NCBI GenBank assembly: GCA_900660155.1
Contig: CABFPE010000018.1
Coordinates: forward strand, 1,784,664 to 1,848,663
Reading direction: 5' to 3'
DNA: 64,000 bases
DNA from: Hofstenia miamia
Taxonomy: Eukaryota; Xenacoelomorpha; Acoela; Hofsteniidae
The position numbers and the translations under genes are program-made. Below, piece by piece: positions 25,820-38,202 of this stretch. The first letter of the stretch is position 1, and each line of letters starts with the position of its first letter. Below the pieces are notes generated by a model. That model did not search any database and had not been told where the DNA came from. It worked only from the letters and a program-made list of their open reading frames with translations.

Positions 25820-26028
25820 CTTCCAACAGCACTGCTGTTAACAGCGGTGTTAACAGCTGCAAGCTGTTGCAGCAACAAAGTGCTGTATCAATGCCTTCTA
25901 ATCCCTTCAAAAGCGCATCAAAGAGGGTCAGATTTCAAACCAGTGTTGAAATCATTGATAAAGATGAGTTCACCCCAAGTACATCAACAACACCCATTGA
26001 TAGAAGGCAGGGTTGTATTCCTAAATAA
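25820..26028 (+). CDS. Candidate exon with RVRF motif, possible C-terminus
   Basis: Acceptor ttcaag ends at 25819. It reads SNSTAVNSGVNSCKLLQQQS, then KSASKRVRFQTSVEIIDKDE, and ends at a TAA (26026-26028). KRVRF matches the RVxF docking motif for protein phosphatase 1 (established motif; function here is inference). A donor near 26014 (GTATTC) could splice out before the stop. Polar and Ser/Thr-rich. Confidence 0.45.
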
Positions 26029-28260
26029 CTACCTAGGGGGCTCTATATTTGAGAAGTGATATTATTTGTTACATTTTGACAAAATTTTGTTATCCAACAA
26101 TTAAAATACACCACCACAAACCATAATATAACTGTAAACATATGGGATGCCCCCGTTAGCCCCCCCCCTGATAGAGGGTGTTTTAGCGTATCAATGATAT
26201 TTAGAGACTCATGAATACTTATTTATTATCGTGAATCACTTCACAATGAATTGTGTGGTGTGCGAATTTATAACTTTTAATTTCTCCCTCTTCATTACCT
26301 TCTATCAAGGATAATAAACATTCATTTGGTACAATTTTCAAAACATTTACAAAACATTGGGTATTATATCATTTGACGATTTGTATAGTGATACAATCAG
26401 ACGACTTGGTGCCATTTTTACTTCTACTTTTATTTATGTTTATATTTATTTTGTGTTATTATTTTGTAGATATGTTGTCCATCTTTAAATTCGCCTTGAG
26501 GTTCCTGTTAGGTTCTTTAACTTTGTTTAAAAACAATGTTTTGTCTCGTATCCAGTGGCAAATGCAAGAGGGGACATGGTGGAATGAACCCTCCTCATAT
26601 TTTCAAAACTGATTTTGATTGGTAAAATACAAAACTGTTCTTCAAAAAAATTTAAATGTTTTAAAACCCAAGTCGGTAAATGCATTTTTAGGGTATATTT
26701 TTCAATATTTTTACATTATCAAGCCCGTCATAAACCCAACGGATGCCCATGCTCCTATCCACACAATATCGGAGCCTATGTACGAACTTTTTGTCTATTC
26801 TAATTAAGAAAATATTGAAGTTGTTTACAACTGCTGTTAGCAGGAAAAGGATTGCTGTTTGATTTTAACAGCTTCTTTACATATTTCAATTTGAACCGAG
26901 ATTAACACAACACAAAAATTATTTCTGCATTAACAAATTTCTTAATAATTTTTTCGTTGTGCGAAGCTGCACCCACAGAATTTCGGAATTTAGGGGATTT
27001 TAGAATGTAGGTGAAGAACGTGCACTCCTCTATATCACAGTGTGCTCTCAGATTTGGAATTTCATTATTATTTCATGAGTTATGAGAGGCTACATTGATT
27101 TTGAAGAAACAATCACAGATCTAAAAAATTCCTTCAACGTATGGAGGTAAATAGCAAAAAATTGTGGCAATATTGCTGCAATATAAGAAACCGAAAATTT
27201 GCACTAATTTTAAGAACACATTACATACAGTTCTGTCTGATATTTAATAGCAAAATGATAATTTTTCAAATAATAGTTGTGACTGTTTTTTAATGGTGCT
27301 TGCTAATGAGAAAAATGCATGAAATATCTTAATTTTCTGAAAGTGGTATCAATTTATTTGCGGTTACTATTAGGCTTTGCAGTTGGTGCATTCTTGCTCT
27401 TAGCAATTGTTACACGGATGATTAATTCGATATTGCACAGCTGACGTTTTCATAATTGGGAGTTGCAGATTTTGTGAGTATATTTGATAGTTCGTTGATT
27501 TTCATTAGTATCAATCAACCAGAGGAGAAAGGATATATTGAACAAAACCAGCAGCCTCTCAACAGTTTTCCAAAACCACCTGTCAAAAATTCAAGCATCT
27601 CTCTTAAATTCTTTTGTAAACATCTGTAGCGAGAAATAATCTTCAAGCTTACACGTAGATTCAGATATATTTCTATACAATTTAAATTTTAGCATTCCCT
27701 AAAAGTAGATTTTAGATTTTACTAACATTCATAAACAATTAAAAAATATTATTGGTAGTTTTTAATAATTAAAACTTTGTAAGTGATAATATTAATATTG
27801 ATAATGAGATTGGTAATAATAATTAAAATAATAATAACAATAACTGTATGAAGTGTTACTTAGAGGAGAAGAACATAGGACCAAGATTACAGCAAGACTA
27901 CAGGATTCAAGGATCAGTTGCTCATTGAAAAGTAGTGACTTACAATTGTAAGATAAGGAAGACAAACTTAGAAATTGCATACGGAGATGTTTGAAAGCAT
28001 ATAATAGCATATCACATAGATGAATACTGAAGATGCTAATGAAGTTTCACAGAAGTGGATTTGGCTTATAGGAATTTAGCAAATGCTGAAATTCTGTCAT
28101 GGGATGTTCTAGAAGACTGTTTAGCATCACTAATGTTTGTGGTTTGCTCAATCCGAATAACGGAAGCCCATAGGGTGGTGCTTTGAGTCACACTGTTATA
28201 TGGGCTGAAGTTTTGGATTAGGTAAGTATGCAACATTGACATTATTCCGAGACAAGTTAG
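26029..28260. other. Non-coding region
   Basis: Holds a C-rich patch near 26150-26170, the CAGTGGC repeat, a (TAA)n stretch near 27780-27845, and a hydrophobic frame at about 27313-27445. A 28-nt micro-exon-like segment at 26971 has good splice sites but little else. No gene supported. Confidence 0.45.
26553..26645 (+). repeat. CAGTGGC-ended dispersed repeat, copy 2
   Basis: Begins CAGTGGCAAATGC and shares ACATGGTGGAATGA and a TTTTCAAAACTGATTTTGAT block with 11825-11911, in opposite orientation. ORFs at 26373-26612 and 26615-26807 run across it and are not host genes. Confidence 0.7.
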
Positions 28261-29400
28261 CATGGGTGCACTTGAGGACTAGCGGTGAAAGCGATTGAAG
28301 AAGTCAAGGAAAGGTACAAGTAATTAGAAGTGATAGAGAAAGACAGAATAAATAATGAAGAAATGAAGGCAAGATTGAAGAAAAAGCGAAAAAGTTTGAG
28401 TAAAGGACTACGGAAGTTATCATTGAATAGAGAAAACGCATCATAACAATACTTGCATTATATATGTCCTTGTTGAGATGCTCAGCAAGAATACATAGTG
28501 AAATAAGAATGAACTGAAGGAAATAGAAAATGAGAACAGGTATTTACTAGCAGTAAACAGAGAATTCAACTTAAATGAGGCGTGAGTAGGTTTTATGTGT
28601 CAAAGCAGCAAAAGGGTAAAGTGCTGTTACGCGTTGGGGAGGCTGTAGAAACAGAGAGGATTTAGGATTGAAATAATATCTTTATAAGTAACCCAAAGGA
28701 ATCCAAATAGTGGTTAAAAAGGCAGAGCTGAATAGAGAAAGAGAAACATCGATGAGTGAAGGAACAAACTGTATGACGAGCACGGAGTCAAAAGAGTTAA
28801 AGTAAAAAATATTGGCTATGTAAGAATGAGTTGATGGACCATCTAATATCAAAAAGTGAAATATTAGCAAAGAATGAGCATACGCTTAAGAATGAGAAGG
28901 TTGAGCATATTACAAATGGAGTTTGAGTAGGCAGTATGGATTAGATTCAAAAGATGCATTATAAAAATCATAGATAATAAAAAGGTTATATACTGTATGA
29001 ATTTGACATATATTCTAGCAAATCATTGATGCATGAAGGCCAAAAATAGTAGTGGTAGCTAAACAACAAAAAGTGGGAACAGGCAAAGACATATTAGTAA
29101 CAAAAGTTTGGAATGTAGAAAAAAGGGGAACGATAAAATAGATAAATATAAGCAAGTGCTTGGGAAAATTAATTGTGGACATTTAAAAAATTGAAGCATT
29201 GTCTAGTCGTAGTTGCGGCATTAGGAGCAGAAGGCAAGAAGCATTGGAAATCATTGGAGGAATTATGATTATCAAGATGGCGAGGAGCGTAGAACTGCCG
29301 GGAACATTGCTAGAAACTGATGAAGTCCTAAAGAAAGTTTTTTTACTCTTTAAAAACTGTTGAATTTCCACTCTGACAGTCACATCAACGTCAAGGAGAG
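28261..29400 (+). other. Purine-rich tract with Lys/Glu-rich broken frames
   Basis: The + strand is markedly A/G-rich for over a kilobase, unlike its surroundings. Short + frames read KAIEEVKERYK, INNEEMKARLKKKRKSLSKG, KNELMDHLISKSEILAKNE and VVAALGAEGKKHWKSLEEL, separated by stops. This suggests a decayed coding sequence, possibly a coiled-coil or retroelement gag/ORF1-type protein. No family is recognised. Minus-strand ORFs in it are shadows. Confidence 0.35.
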
Positions 29401-31131
29401 AGAAGACAAGTGATAATAATATTGATTATATACTTACGATATAAATAATTCACCAGTCTGCAAAATCTATAAGAATACTCGTTGTTCAATTTTAATTGCA
29501 TAATACTTTTTAAAACAAGTAAGTGTTGTGTTGTAAATTTATAACATTTTGAAAAGCATATCTTTTACAATGTAATAAAATTTAAATTCCAAGGAGTGTA
29601 ATTATGCAAGAAATATCATTTCGCAGAATGTTCAATGTTTTTGTTTTTTGATATACAATTTCTTCCAGCATTTTATAAGCCTACATATATATGTAAAGCA
29701 TAGATTCAATAAACGATCCCTATATTTTACATGTGATGTTAAGCATGCTTGGATATTATATCATTGAAGCAACAACATTTATTATCTAAATATATGTGAA
29801 TTTCAAAATTTTCTGTAGCAGAGATTTATGCTTTTTTCGAAATTCACAATATTTTATAATTTCTTTTTTCAGAAGTTATTATCTGATTTTTAAATTTAAT
29901 TTCTCATATATAACGTAGGGCTTATTTCAAATCATTAAGTTATTTCTAAGGATTTTCTTTCAACTATTAATTGAGATTTTTAGTATTATTTACATTGCCT
30001 AGCAAATTTCGATGTTGATTTGGACCAACTAAACATAGAAGTACTTAATTAAAAAACATTGCAGTAGATAACAAGATTTTAGGTGAGCGTCCTAAGCTAC
30101 AAGATAAATCTTTGAAGTTATATTTTAGAAGGCTTTCAAATGCAAAGCAGTTAATTTTAATCATGAAAAGTGTCTGGAGACGAGAATTTGAAGTTTAGTG
30201 TGTCTCGGAAATTTAAACCATTTGTTTGACAATGTTACGCATTGATGTACTAATTAAATTCTTTCGAGAACTTTAATTTAATTTAGCTTTTCTTCAAAGT
30301 TTTTAACACTATGATTTACAGCTGTTCAGAAGAACTATTTCTTGAAATACATCTGTCGACATTTGGCGGCTATAATAAGACTACCAAATAATGTATTACA
30401 GCAATTCAATTTTTTTCAATATTAATTCAATTACATTAATGACATTTACACAATGTGCTCCAAAAAGAAATATCTTAAGCGATGTATATAACATCTTAAA
30501 ATAATTTAATTGAATAATAAAATTAATATTTATTAGGTGAGATATTTTAAGCAAAGCCTTCCTCTAATGGCGAGCAATCCATTATAGCTTCATAACATTA
30601 TGTAATTTATCACTGAATCCAGGTCTTTAATATTTAAAACAATTTTTTTTAATGAGGGTGATCATGAAATGCTAAAATAATGCTCGATTACATTAGAATA
30701 TAACTGCCTATGTAATCTTCAAATGACGTGGAGTTTTTCCACATTTTTAGCAATTTTAACATTAATTGATAGACGTTCTCGAACTGAATGTTAAAAATTT
30801 GTAATAACTTGTATTGCTGTGCGTGAAGTACTTGAAAAGTTTCACAATTTCCTATTAAAATTCCTATTTCTAAGAGTTTAAATTCTGTCCATATCTAATT
30901 TTCTGATAATTTCGAAGCTCAAAGTCAATGCGAAGAAAGACTAACCTTAAATATATCTCACCCTGTAGAGGGGTTTTCCTCAGCGCCCCTTCAGAAATAA
31001 TGTTATATTTCTGATTTAAGAGACGAATGCCTAAAATTAAAAATAGTACTTTTATTATTTCTCTAATTATACACATTTTTTTAAGAAAAAGTTAGTTTTT
31101 ATTGTTATCTTCATCGATAAATTCGCTTCAG
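29401..31131. other. Non-coding region
   Basis: AT-rich, no structured repeat or exon that I can support. Confidence 0.6.
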
Positions 31132-31323
31132 GAGGACATCAATTTTTTTTAATGCGCTAAGTTTTATCATTTGCCACCTCCATCCCAAGTATGAACATTG
31201 CTGTGATCTTGGAACATATTTCACCAACGTTTTGCATTACAATTCAACTGCTGACGTCAGCGCACAATATTTCGTCAGAGCAAAAAAACATCGATTTTTT
31301 GTTGACTTCGCATTCAGCTTATT
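31132..31323 (+). CDS. Possible exon or pseudogene fragment
   Basis: After acceptor cgcttcag (ends 31131) a 63-codon frame reads HPKYEHCCDLGTYFTNVL, then NSTADVSAQYFVRAKKHRFF. Donor GTAGGC begins at 31324. It is less AT-rich than the flanks. Directly downstream, to about 31600, two other frames are also coding-like (SHVAPLVLEYLKRTLEIGL and SEVTSMYQRPTSCGIRTKIK) but broken by stops, so the whole block could instead be a decayed mobile-element gene. Confidence 0.35.
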
Positions 31324-31600
31324 GTAGGCTATAGTTCTGCCAATTTTCGCTGCTTGGTGATGAATATGATTGATAGTAAGAGGAGTCTCATGTAGCACCC
31401 CTTGTTCTTGAATATTTAAAAAGGACGCTGGAGATTGGGTTAAATGTTTCTTTTAATGTGGACATAATTCCAAACGCATAGATATCTGCAATGCTAATTC
31501 AGAGGTCACTTCAATGTACCAGAGACCAACCAGTTGCGGAATAAGAACGAAAATTAAAGAGGAGATACTATCTTTAGGTCTTTCAGATCTTGGATAACAT

Positions 31601-34600
31601 TATTAGTTCATGAGTTATGACGCTTAAACTTTTTTCTAAAAATAATCAAGACATTAGAAAATTGGTAGGCATTTTGAAGTTAAGAGGTTAATTCAGATGC
31701 GATGACTTCATGTAGATCCCTCAAAATTTGAACAAATTGAAGTTCGAAAATAGGATAGTTTTCAAACTTTGATTTTGCATTCTTAACAATATCCAAGCCA
31801 ATTTTGAATTCAAAGTTCGATTTTTATTTTGTACTTCAAGTAAAAACGGTATTGTTGAATATATTTTAAAGTTGCTAGCATAAAATTTCCTATTGCGTAA
31901 CCAGTTGAAAATTCCAAAACTGAATAATTGTATTATTAATAAGATCATAGCTAACAACCAGACAAAATACACAGCACCAATTCAAAAAAAATAATGGAAA
32001 ATTAATTTTACTTCAAAAAATGCAACAACAACAACTATTTGTTTTCATCTATTAAACATAAAGTTAAACTTAGCACTTTTAGTAAATTCAAAGTGTTTAC
32101 TTGTTGTACTTTAAGTTTGGATTAAAATGGATATTTGAAACTGTTTCAAATGTTGGTTTGCAAGTTGGAAATCTTGATGCCTCAAAATAAGTTTTAACCT
32201 TGCTTAATTCCAATTTTGTTATTTCAAAATGGAAATATTAATTAATATTAAATTTAACGTCTCCTTTATAAAGCTCTTAATTAAAGGCTTTTATGTACCT
32301 CTTACGTACATTTGAATTCTTTGATGGTTTTGTAATTTCTATATGGGATTTAATATTTTTTAAATTTACTATTCCTGCACACCTTGATTTAAGCATTATT
32401 TTGCAAAATGTGAATATCTGCATAGATCAGGAAAGTTTTTGTACTTAAATTTTCAGTAGGTCAAATTGATATTTGTAAAATTTATTTTGTCAAATGAATA
32501 GCAAATTTTGATATCATGAATAAATATACTTAATCATCTCGAAGACAATATCTGTTTGTTTATTACATTAAAATTATTAAGCCTAATTTGAAGTTAAAAA
32601 TTTACTCAAATTATCCAATTAATTACAAATTTACAAGGTTGTTATCATATTTTATTAATTAAGGAATTCCTTGCATAGTTAAAATTTTCAAGCTAATACC
32701 TGAAATGTAAGCACTCGGTTAATTGAACTTATTTGTATTTTCTTTTAATGAACAGTTTAATAAATGTGCATCAATTTTGAACTTCTGAAATCCGTTTGTA
32801 AATGTAAGTTGAGCTGAATAAAAAAAACTTTACGTATTTACATATTTCGATCTAGCAGATATTTGTGATATTACATATCTACCAATTCAAATCAAATTAA
32901 CAATTATCTAATATATGCTAAAATTTCAACTAATAAGTTATTTTCAGCAGTGGCGAATGCTGGAATTTATCTCAGTGGTGATGAAGTTAAGTGATAAATG
33001 ACTGTCAAAATGTTGAAAATTTGACTCTTGAGATGGATTTAACCAACTTAGTACTTAATTTCTAATTTTTTTATGAAACGTTTAATTTTTTTAATTGGAT
33101 AAATCAACGTGGTAAATTTGAAGTGGGGATAAACACTCTCCCATGGCAACGGGTAATGTACCGAAATCTACCCAACGTCTTGTGGGTGAAACTAAAACAA
33201 TTTTCAATGGTTTCATTTTGTAAGGCTCTTTTAGGGACTTCTTTAATTGCTGTTATATAACCCAGTGATTCAATTGCAAGACATTTTTCGCATCTCAATC
33301 AGCAGGAAGCACATGTTCTTTCAGTATATTTCCAACTTTCTCAATGGATCAAAAATATGCTAAATCAGTTGGACTATGACAGTTTTGTTTCACTTGGTGT
33401 TTGGTATTTATTGCATAAGTTTGTGTCATTTTTCTAACTGTATCAATAAAAAACCACATTTTACAATGCATTTTCATTCTGTCATTGGGCAAGATATGCA
33501 GGAGCTGCGCAAACTTCCAAACAACGGCTCCCACATGCTCCTAATGGTTGTCACTATATTATTTGCACGATTTTCTTTATGGGTAAACTGCCCCTTGATT
33601 TAAACTATGCCTAAACTAGTTGTGAAGCAGTTTTTGATTATTGCAGCATTGTAAAGAGATCGCTTTCAGGAAAGCGGTTCATCCATCGAGAACCTTGTAT
33701 CATACATCACTTCTATAATTAATAAAACAGAAAAGAATTCACCAAATTAATCATAGTCCATGCTTGTAAATTTGTCATCTAGAACTCATTTGTACTCGAT
33801 GTTAGAAAATTTCAATATTGTGCTGATAGTGTCGGAATACATGAAGTGGTGATTAGTGATATGAAATGTGTGATACTTACTCAGAATAGAATAGATTTTT
33901 AGCACTAAATCTTCTTCTGTATAATGAGTACATTGATTTACTTTTCTTCATTTCAAACGCGTTTTTTGATATCATCTAACAACATGTAGCCATTTAACAA
34001 TAAAAAACAGAAAAAGAATTGAATGACACTGTTTACCACTAAAGTTATGCATGCATATTTTTGCCATTCAATGCATACACTCAATGTAACTTCTAGATAT
34101 TTTGTTTCAAAATCATTTTTTACATTTATCCCAAAAAGACTCGAATAAAATAAATCTCTTGACTATATATTGTTTTGATTACTAAAAGGAATGTAATGTA
34201 AAACAGCCTTGCATAGAGATTTCACACCTAAGCATATAAACTATAGATTTCTCAAGATTACCTTCAATTTCTTATATCGAAGAGTTTTTTTAGTTAAATT
34301 TAAATATAAAATAAAAAACGTGGGCAGTGATCGATGCCTCAAAAGTAGCAGTAAGAATTCGATGAAAATCAATAAATCAATGGAATTAGTTTTGTTTGAA
34401 GAGATTAGGTACTTCTAAAATAAAGGCGCTCACCAATCATGCGCACACAATGCTTTGATGTAAAAAAATTACAGGTATTAAAAAACAATAAATAATTATA
34501 TTATATTAGCCTACGTGCTAAATATAGCGAAATTCATCGAATACTTGACTATTGTTTTACTACTAGTCTTATTAAAAATTTCTTCCTTTTTTTACGATGT

Positions 34601-34903
34601 TCCTTAAAATTTTTGCGTTAATATGAAGTAAATATACTGTATCTTAGAATATGCAAATATACAATCACGCCAATTTTCTAGAAACATGTTTGGGTTTGGA
34701 ATGAGTGGTGCTGAGCGAGTTCACAATAAGATTGCTGAAATGCGAAATTATTTTTGGAAACATATCTAACATATAAATCTTTGGAAAAAGCCCTATTTTT
34801 ATAATTTAGGGTAAATGTACTCCAGCAGTTACATTGCATTACTTTGAGATAAAGTTGGGTTTTAAATATGCCCAAAATTACGTGTCTTAAATATCTATAA
34901 GAG
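31601..34903. other. Non-coding region
   Basis: A CAGTGGCGAATGCTGG end-like motif lies at 32948. At 33104-33603 both strands carry 60-75 codon frames in a less AT-rich stretch, but none resembles a family and the frames conflict. I regard it as a decayed repeat. Confidence 0.45.
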
Positions 34904-34905
34904 TA

Positions 34906-36191
34906 CCGTAAACTGGGGTAACATTGAACACTTTACACATATTCCTGTTTATATATTTCAAAAATCAATGCAAAACTGCAAAACTTTGCTCTGTTATAAT
35001 AGTGGTGACCTAATAGGTGATGTAACCTATCCATAATAATATAGAATTTGTAAAAAGCAAAAAATATGGACGTTCAAAGTTACCTGTGAATTGGGGTAAC
35101 TTTGAACACTATTTATAATTAGATCTTCTTGGTACCACTTTGCCAACAATCCATCCCAAGTTCAAAACTAAACAAATAAATAGCATTTCCAATTCAAATT
35201 TAAACATTTTAATGACCAATCCAATTAACAACATTATGCAAATTCAAATTTATCACATGCAAATAGCCAAAAGGCAATACTATATCACAAAACAAATGAC
35301 AAACATAGTCAGATTCAAGACTGGTATTGGCACAAGCCTCATGGCACCAATTACTATATTTACAACATTTAATCCAATCTACACTGGGTGGGTCCACATA
35401 TAGTTCTGAGCAAAATTTGCATTCGTATGCAACACAATTGCCCATGATATTCTTCAATGTTGCATCAGGTTGAAAAAAAGAAAATAAAAGTTGTTAACAG
35501 GCATACATTTAATACACTTACATATCAGCTAATGAAATTTCTAAATAGATAAGGTTATATAAAATAATGCAAAGGAAATACTTACAATAGGTTTAGAAGG
35601 GCTTTGACTTCTTCCCACAGCCTTTACACTTTTCGTTCAAATATCATGTTTTCAACATCAGACACTTATTAACATAATAACTATCAACTCATATTGAGAG
35701 GATCCTAATTTTGACAATTGTACTAGGTATTTTTTTGATTGCTATAAATTTGGCTGTCACGGCCTAACTTTGAACATGTTAAAAGTTACCCCGAAACAAA
35801 GCTAGGATACGATTTGCATCTGAATAGGGTCAAATACATCAGTTGTTAAGCTTGTGACATTAAGTTTATTTGTAAGCCGTAGATGATTACAAAGTTATTT
35901 CAATAATCATGTATGCAAAAAATAAGTGTACTTACTGTAAAAATATAAAAGTATACAAAATGACGAAAATATGGCTTTCTTTGTTCACCATCGAAATTGA
36001 TATGTACAGACCGCAGCAAATGTTACAAGACCGAACTTCAACATTGTGTTAATTTTGGTATAATGAAAAATTTAAATCATGTAAGAAAATTGTGAATATA
36101 TTTATTAAATATCAAAGTATGTGGCAATAAATATTTTTTAATAAAGACGTTCAATGTTACCCCATCGTTCAATGTTACCCCCAGTTTACGG
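34906..36191 (-). mobile_element. Pogo-like (Tc1/mariner) element, internally deleted
   Basis: Inverted ends begin CCGTAAACTGGGGTAACATT at 34906 and, reverse-complemented, the same with one extra G at 36191, each flanked by TA (34904-34905, 36192-36193). The motif GGGGTAAC(A/T)TTGAAC recurs inside both ends (about 35093, 35785 and 36157). The minus strand carries a remnant transposase C-terminus. At 1286 bp it is too short for a full element, so it was probably moved by relatives. Confidence 0.75.
35209..35457 (-). pseudogene. Transposase C-terminal PHD-like zinc finger
   Basis: 82 codons. Cys and His residues are spaced C13-x2-C16, C31, H39-x2-C42, C53-x3-C57, with aromatic W28 and W37, as in the PHD-like finger ending many pogo/Tigger-type transposases (family knowledge). 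The start Met is not original: just upstream a GTAAGT donor (near 35586) and a pyrimidine-rich tract before AG at about 35460 suggest this is the last exon of a spliced transposase gene. The DDE domain is missing, so it cannot transpose itself. Confidence 0.6.
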
Positions 36192-36587
36192 TACTAAAAC
36201 AGAGCAATTCCAAACAATAGTTGCAGTGTAATTTTAATTGGTTAGAATACACAATTTGCCAACTTCCCTGCGTTAATTATTTGAATACGATGTGGTTGTG
36301 ATTGTAATTACCTATTGGTTTTATACAATTTTTTCTTTTTTATTAAAATTCATTTAGTCAGTTTTGCACCATTTTGATTTGACATTACTAATTAGTTACA
36401 ACTCCTTATTATTTAAATATGCTTCAAGGCTTAGGACAAACTTATGAGTGAAGGAACTTTTAACTTAATTATATTTTTTTATAATTAAAATATATAGTAC
36501 ACATTTATGACATTTTTAATTCTCTCAAGCACGCACGTCTTAATAAAAATTGACTACAAGCCTTTAAAACATTAAAATAAATTCTAG

Positions 36588-36664
36588 TTTATGCAAGGGA
36601 AAAGAAACCATTCAGACAAATGTTGAGGAAAGGTCTTCGAAAACAAGATGAAAACAAATTTAAA
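36588..36664 (+). CDS. Candidate basic exon
   Basis: Acceptor aaattctag ends at 36587 (or AAG at 36595-36597 in the other phase). It reads YAREKKPFRQMLRKGLRKQD and on to ENKFK. Donor GTGCGA begins at 36665 and leaves phase 0, matching 39362. Strongly basic, linker-like. Confidence 0.45.
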
Positions 36665-37139
36665 GTGCGAAATATAGTTTGACAAAGGTATTGAAATTCG
36701 ACCTAATGCTGTAAATCAGAAACTATGTCATGCAGGTTTGAGAAATAATGAAGATTTCATTGTTTTCCTAGTTTTAGAAAAGTTTTGAGAAATCAATTTT
36801 GCAAAAAAATAAATAGTTATTAAGAAATTTTACATAAATGCAACTTATGCGGGTAACATGCCCTCAGTAAGTCTATATAACCTCTATGCATGAGTATACT
36901 AAATATATAAGCAAAAAATTGAAAATTTCAAATTTTGTTGAATCAAATGTGATGCGCAGTCTATATATGAATCAGGTAGAATTCAGTTAGTTTTCTTCAA
37001 AGCTGAGGTAGAATTTATATGTGGGGGCGTCCAATATCAAGATACGTACAAATTTTCTCCATCCTTCCATTATTTTTGTAATTTTTTATTTATTTTGTTT
37101 TGTGTTTATTTATATTTTTATGTTAAAATTATTGTGCGC

Positions 37140-37300
37140 CTGCCTTTGATCGGGTAGGGTCGAGGATCAATGCTAGAAGGATCGGGTTATGTCACTGGGT
37201 TTTGTTAAACGTGTGGGTCAAGTCTCAGGTCATTATTAGACAGGTGAGGTTGACTGGCAGGTCAAAAAATGTGACCCGCTTCCACCCTGTTGTGTATGCT
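37140..37300. repeat. GACCCG/CGGGTC-rich repeat remnant
   Basis: Contains CGGGTAGGGTCGAGG, GGGTCAAGTC and GTGACCCGCTTCCACCCTG. The right side resembles a hAT-type end read on the minus strand (CAGGGTGGAAGCGGGTCAC). Similar motifs occur near 9150, 9425, 10140 and 13560. Confidence 0.45.
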
Positions 37301-38112
37301 AAAAAGAACATTGCAATATTTCTGACATCTTTATATATGAACGTGTTGTCGACATCATAGCTCTAAATTTAGTGAAATAGTTCATGAGCATTTGCTTTGA
37401 ATCACACTTTTGTACAATGGTTTGTTATAGAACCACTCCCAAGATTCGATTCCTTGCTATATGGCAATTGTTTATTGTCAAAATTCGCAAAATAAACGCC
37501 CAACAATGAAAAAATATTTGTAAATATTAATTACTTTAAATAAATTGGGTTACCATCTGACGCCTCAATCTCAAATTATAGTTTCCGCTTTTTATATATT
37601 AAGTATAACAGCTGTTATAAATCAATACAATAACGATTTCAAGGAAACCGAAAAATTCGATTTTACTCAAATATTTTCAATTCTACTTCAAATTAGATAA
37701 AATTCGCGGTTTTGTTTAATTCGGAATTTTTCTCAAAAAGAAATCACATTATTCTCGGAGCTTCTATAAAAGCGATTTTTTTAGTTTTATAAGGATTTTA
37801 TTTTTTCATTATTTTTTTTGCAACTCTTGGAAATGACTCACAGATTCCACAATGTTCTTTACAATTTTATATTAATGCATTTTGTCTGTTACAATTTGAT
37901 GACTTGTTCTACTTGATCATCTCATAACGATTTATGCATGATCATGCAAATCACGTATTCAATCTTTTATTTGAGAATTAAATGGAGATTAAATTTGCAA
38001 CAAGCGTACATGAAAAAAGAATATCAGGATATAATGTGCTACAAGAATTTTAAATTATAAAGTTCCTAGGTACATACCCATATGTATTTGTATATATTTA
38101 CATATATATATT

Positions 38113-38113
38113 T

Positions 38114-38199
<86 letters not shown>
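38113..38199. repeat. (CA)n-(TA)n compound microsatellite
   Basis: About nine CA units pass directly into more than thirty TA units, the longest uninterrupted simple repeat in the window. Confidence 0.95.

Positions 38200-38202
<3 letters not shown>

Noticed and set aside
32948-32985. Small exon candidate reading VANAGIYLSGDE
   Set aside because: It begins exactly with CAGTGGCGAATGC, the terminus of the dispersed repeat family, so the acceptor-like context is likely part of a repeat.
33104-33603. Overlapping ORFs on both strands
   Set aside because: Frames conflict, no family match, no consistent splice sites; likely a decayed repeat.
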